Assembly (NCBI RefSeq): GCF_003385115.1
Contig: NZ_QUNI01000009.1
Coordinates: forward strand, 123,960-187,959
Origin: Flavobacterium aquicola
GTDB lineage: Bacteria > Bacteroidota > Bacteroidia > Flavobacteriales > Flavobacteriaceae
DNA: 64,000 nucleotides
Direction: 5' to 3'
The translations under genes and the position numbers were made by a program. The notes under the pieces are model-generated. The model saw nothing but the letters and a program-made list of their open reading frames with translations, made no database searches and was not told where the DNA came from. Of this stretch, positions 62,370-64,000 are shown piece by piece; the stretch's first letter is position 1; each line of letters begins with the position of its first letter.

Positions 62370-63503
62370 TTACAATTTTACAAAAGTTCCATTTTTTAAA
62401 TTTGATATTGTTACTGATTTCCCAGCCTTAATATCATTGATATTATATACAATTTGTGAAGCTTGAATACCCTCCCACCTTCCACTTAATTTTTTAATAG
62501 TATTAGTAGATCTATGTTTAAATGTTGCTTCATAGTTTACAGATATTTTTTTCATTGCTATAGATGCTGTTATACTATATGTCGAATATGGTGTTACAGA
62601 AATTGGGAAATTATATGAGCGAGAGTCCTCATTTTGTGATGCACCTCCATATTGCCAGCTTGCAGATGTTGTGACTTCAGTATTAATATTTCCATCTATA
62701 AATGGTACTTTAACTTTTAATGAAGATGATACTTTAATACTTATACCTTTTGTCTGTGAGAAATTTGAAGATTCTGTTGCTTTAGTTGCAAAATTAGCTG
62801 ACATTGTTTGTTGCAAGGCTGTATTGTTTGTAATTGAGATTGATGTTATGAAACTAGGTACCATTGTAACAACATCTTCTGGCGCTAGAGAATACGTAAT
62901 ACCCACTAAATCAAATTCACCAGCTGCTTCAATTTTCCAATTTTGTCTACCTGTTAAATCATCATTCGTCCATAAATCAACTAAAGAGCCATCTGAAGTA
63001 CAACTTAAATATTTTCTCGCAGTATTAACTCCACCCTTAACAATAATAGAAAATACATCGTTGTTAAGTGGTATGATGTTCCATCTTTGTCTACCTGATA
63101 AATCATCTTTCGTCCATAAATCAACCTTTCTACCATCCTCAGATGTACTTAAAAATCTATTTGAGTTAGATACACCTGAATAAATATTTATATTATATGA
63201 TCCATCTGAAAGCGGGTTAAATACCCATTGTTGTCTTCCGGATAGATCGTCAATATTCCATAAATCAACTTTCGTTCCATCTTCAGTGGTACTCAGATAT
63301 TTTTTAGAACCAGTTAGTCCCTTTATAGGAGTTAATGTTACAGGAATGCCTGTCCAATCAAATGTGTTTGAAATAGATGTGCTTTTTAAGGATGATAAAG
63401 ATGCCTCCTTTTTAGTAGGAATAATAGTTTCATCAATAATTGACGATTCACCGCAACTTGCTAAAAGTATTGGCAATAAATAAATAATGCGTTTTAAATT
63501 CAT
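62370..63503 (-). CDS. Surface lipoprotein: beta-trefoil lectin plus aerolysin-like pore-forming domain
   Basis: This 377-residue lipoprotein has a lipobox at LLASC (Cys17). Residues 67-95, 115-143 and 163-191 are three repeats with an exact 48-residue period; each contains (K/R)(Y/F)LS..(E/S)DG..VDLW..DDL(S/T)GRQ.W, a beta-trefoil (ricin/fascin-type) lectin. From about residue 198 the pattern changes to long Ser/Thr-rich amphipathic strands (SANFATKATESSNFSQTKG, SSSLKVKVPFIDGN, ASWQYGG, VTPYSTYSITASI), as in ETX/MTX2-aerolysin pore formers. The lectin-aerolysin combination is known in fungal and animal toxins. Target is unknown; attachment by lipid instead of free secretion is odd. A truncated transposase lies upstream. 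Confidence 0.82.
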   Translation of the reverse strand: MNLKRIIYLLPILLASCGESSIIDETIIPTKKEASLSSLKSTSISNTFDWTGIPVTLTPIKGLTGSKKYLSTTEDGTKVDLWNIDDLSGRQQWVFNPLSDGSYNINIYSGVSNSNRFLSTSEDGRKVDLWTKDDLSGRQRWNIIPLNNDVFSIIVKGGVNTARKYLSCTSDGSLVDLWTNDDLTGRQNWKIEAAGEFDLVGITYSLAPEDVVTMVPSFITSISITNNTALQQTMSANFATKATESSNFSQTKGISIKVSSSLKVKVPFIDGNINTEVTTSASWQYGGASQNEDSRSYNFPISVTPYSTYSITASIAMKKISVNYEATFKHRSTNTIKKLSGRWEGIQASQIVYNINDIKAGKSVTISNLKNGTFVKL

Positions 63504-63531
63504 TTGTGAAATATTAAGTTTATAATAAAAA

Positions 63532-63539
63532 CAAATTTA
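63532..63539 (-). promoter_or_regulatory. Promoter -7 box of the toxin-like gene
   Basis: The complement reads TAAATTTG (TAnnTTTG), 28 bp before the start codon at 63503. It overlaps the first of two tandem repeats. Confidence 0.5.
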
Positions 63540-63589
63540 ACACAAATAAACTTAACATAAAAAAATTTAACAAAAATAAACTGAACATA
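63533..63589. repeat. Two 30-bp-period direct repeats upstream of the toxin-like gene
   Basis: AAATTTAACA.AAATAAAC.(GA/TA)ACATA words occur at 63533-63559 and 63563-63589, 25 of 27 bases equal. They cover the promoter region and may be a regulator site (inference). Confidence 0.7.
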
Positions 63590-63632
63590 CAAGCTTTGTT
63601 TGTTGAGTCCAGGGCAAACGCATAAAAATTGA

Positions 63633-63908
63633 TTATTTTAAGTAGATAATTATTATCCAAGCAGCTTTTAATCTTTTAGCTTTGATACTTAATTTATCCG
63701 AATTTTCTTTTGTTTTTTGAGCTTGAGCAAAATTTTCGGCGGCATTCCCTATTCTTTTTATTTGTCGGTCTTCATTAAAAGTAACGTCTAATGTCCAATG
63801 CAATGAATTCTCTATTGACCAATGTTCTCTAATATATTGGTTCAAATTTTCAGCAGATGCTTCTAGGCTACTGATGTATAATAGTGTTTCTATGGATTTT
63901 TTATCGGA
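63633..63908 (-). pseudogene. ISAs1-family transposase, truncated (C-terminal fragment)
   Basis: About 91 codons are left, without a start. The relic reads KKSIETLLYISSLEASAENL, then REHWSIENSLHWTLDVTFNED and GNAAENFAQAQKT, IKAKRLKAAW, the conserved end of ISAs1/H-repeat transposases (HWxIENxLHWxLDVTFxED, with the catalytic Glu). A TGA at 63909-63911 (minus strand) closes the frame upstream. A full-length ISAs1 transposase has about 370 residues. The stretch CCAGGGCAAACGCATAAAAA (63609-63628) just past the stop may be the terminal inverted repeat (low confidence). Confidence 0.85.
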
Positions 63909-64000
63909 TCAAAACATTTTGTTGTGGAGAAATATTAAAATATAGATTTTTGTATTTTAAAATTATACATAAATGCAAGATTCCTTTATCGATATTCTCA

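Overview
This is chromosomal DNA of a member of the Bacteroidota, most likely Flavobacterium or a close relative. The DNA is AT-rich. It carries SusC/SusD-type genes, a type IX secretion (T9SS) C-terminal sorting domain, many SPII lipoproteins, BlaI/M56 operons, and promoters of the Bacteroidota type (TAnnTTTG, sometimes with TTG about 19-20 bp upstream). No rRNA, CRISPR array or intact mobile element is present. One tRNA gene, tRNA-Leu(UAG), is present.

Region 1 (1-22676, all + strand) is an arabinan / arabinose-glycan utilisation locus. It holds the end of a SusC transporter, SusD, two GH51 alpha-L-arabinofuranosidases, three GH43 enzymes, a GH127 beta-L-arabinofuranosidase, a GH2 beta-galactosidase and a GH97 enzyme. 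The cytoplasmic or periplasmic L-arabinose pathway follows: AraB kinase, AraD epimerase, AraA isomerase and a lipoprotein aldose 1-epimerase. Together they would bind and import arabino-oligosaccharides, strip arabinose (and galactose) and feed it to D-xylulose-5-phosphate. No arabinose permease and no dedicated regulator are visible. A 19-bp palindrome is shared upstream of the GH127 gene and araB.

Region 2 (23273-36729) has a large T9SS-exported delta-60 repeat protein, tRNA-Leu, an M20 dipeptidase and a five-gene BlaI/BlaR1-type operon. That operon has its own operator-overlapped promoter and includes an M56 sensor fused to a murein amidase. A saccharopine dehydrogenase-like enzyme, a DUF423 membrane protein and PEP carboxykinase follow.

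Region 3 (36869-50239) is a phosphorus and probable iron acquisition block. It has a TonB receptor / phosphatase / phytase operon, a DUF4407 membrane protein and a Tat-exported PhoD-like phosphatase. An AraC regulator stands divergent from a TonB receptor + DUF4374 lipoprotein pair resembling XusA/XusB.

Region 4 (50331-61934) holds housekeeping and small genes: a PH/SHOCT protein, YjbR, GNAT, DUF4421, a cyclase, a GxxExxY nuclease-fold protein inside short repeats, HemW, two lipoproteins, RuvC, DUF1003, a UPF0104-type membrane protein, a GT2 glycosyltransferase and DUF456. The hemW-ruvC interval shows a clear old tandem duplication.

Region 5 (62370-64000) holds a surface lipoprotein with a three-repeat beta-trefoil lectin and an aerolysin-like pore-forming domain, next to a truncated ISAs1-type transposase.

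Scattered over the window are four copies of a structured repeat. It has conserved boxes flanking a central hairpin whose sequence changes between copies while its pairing is kept.
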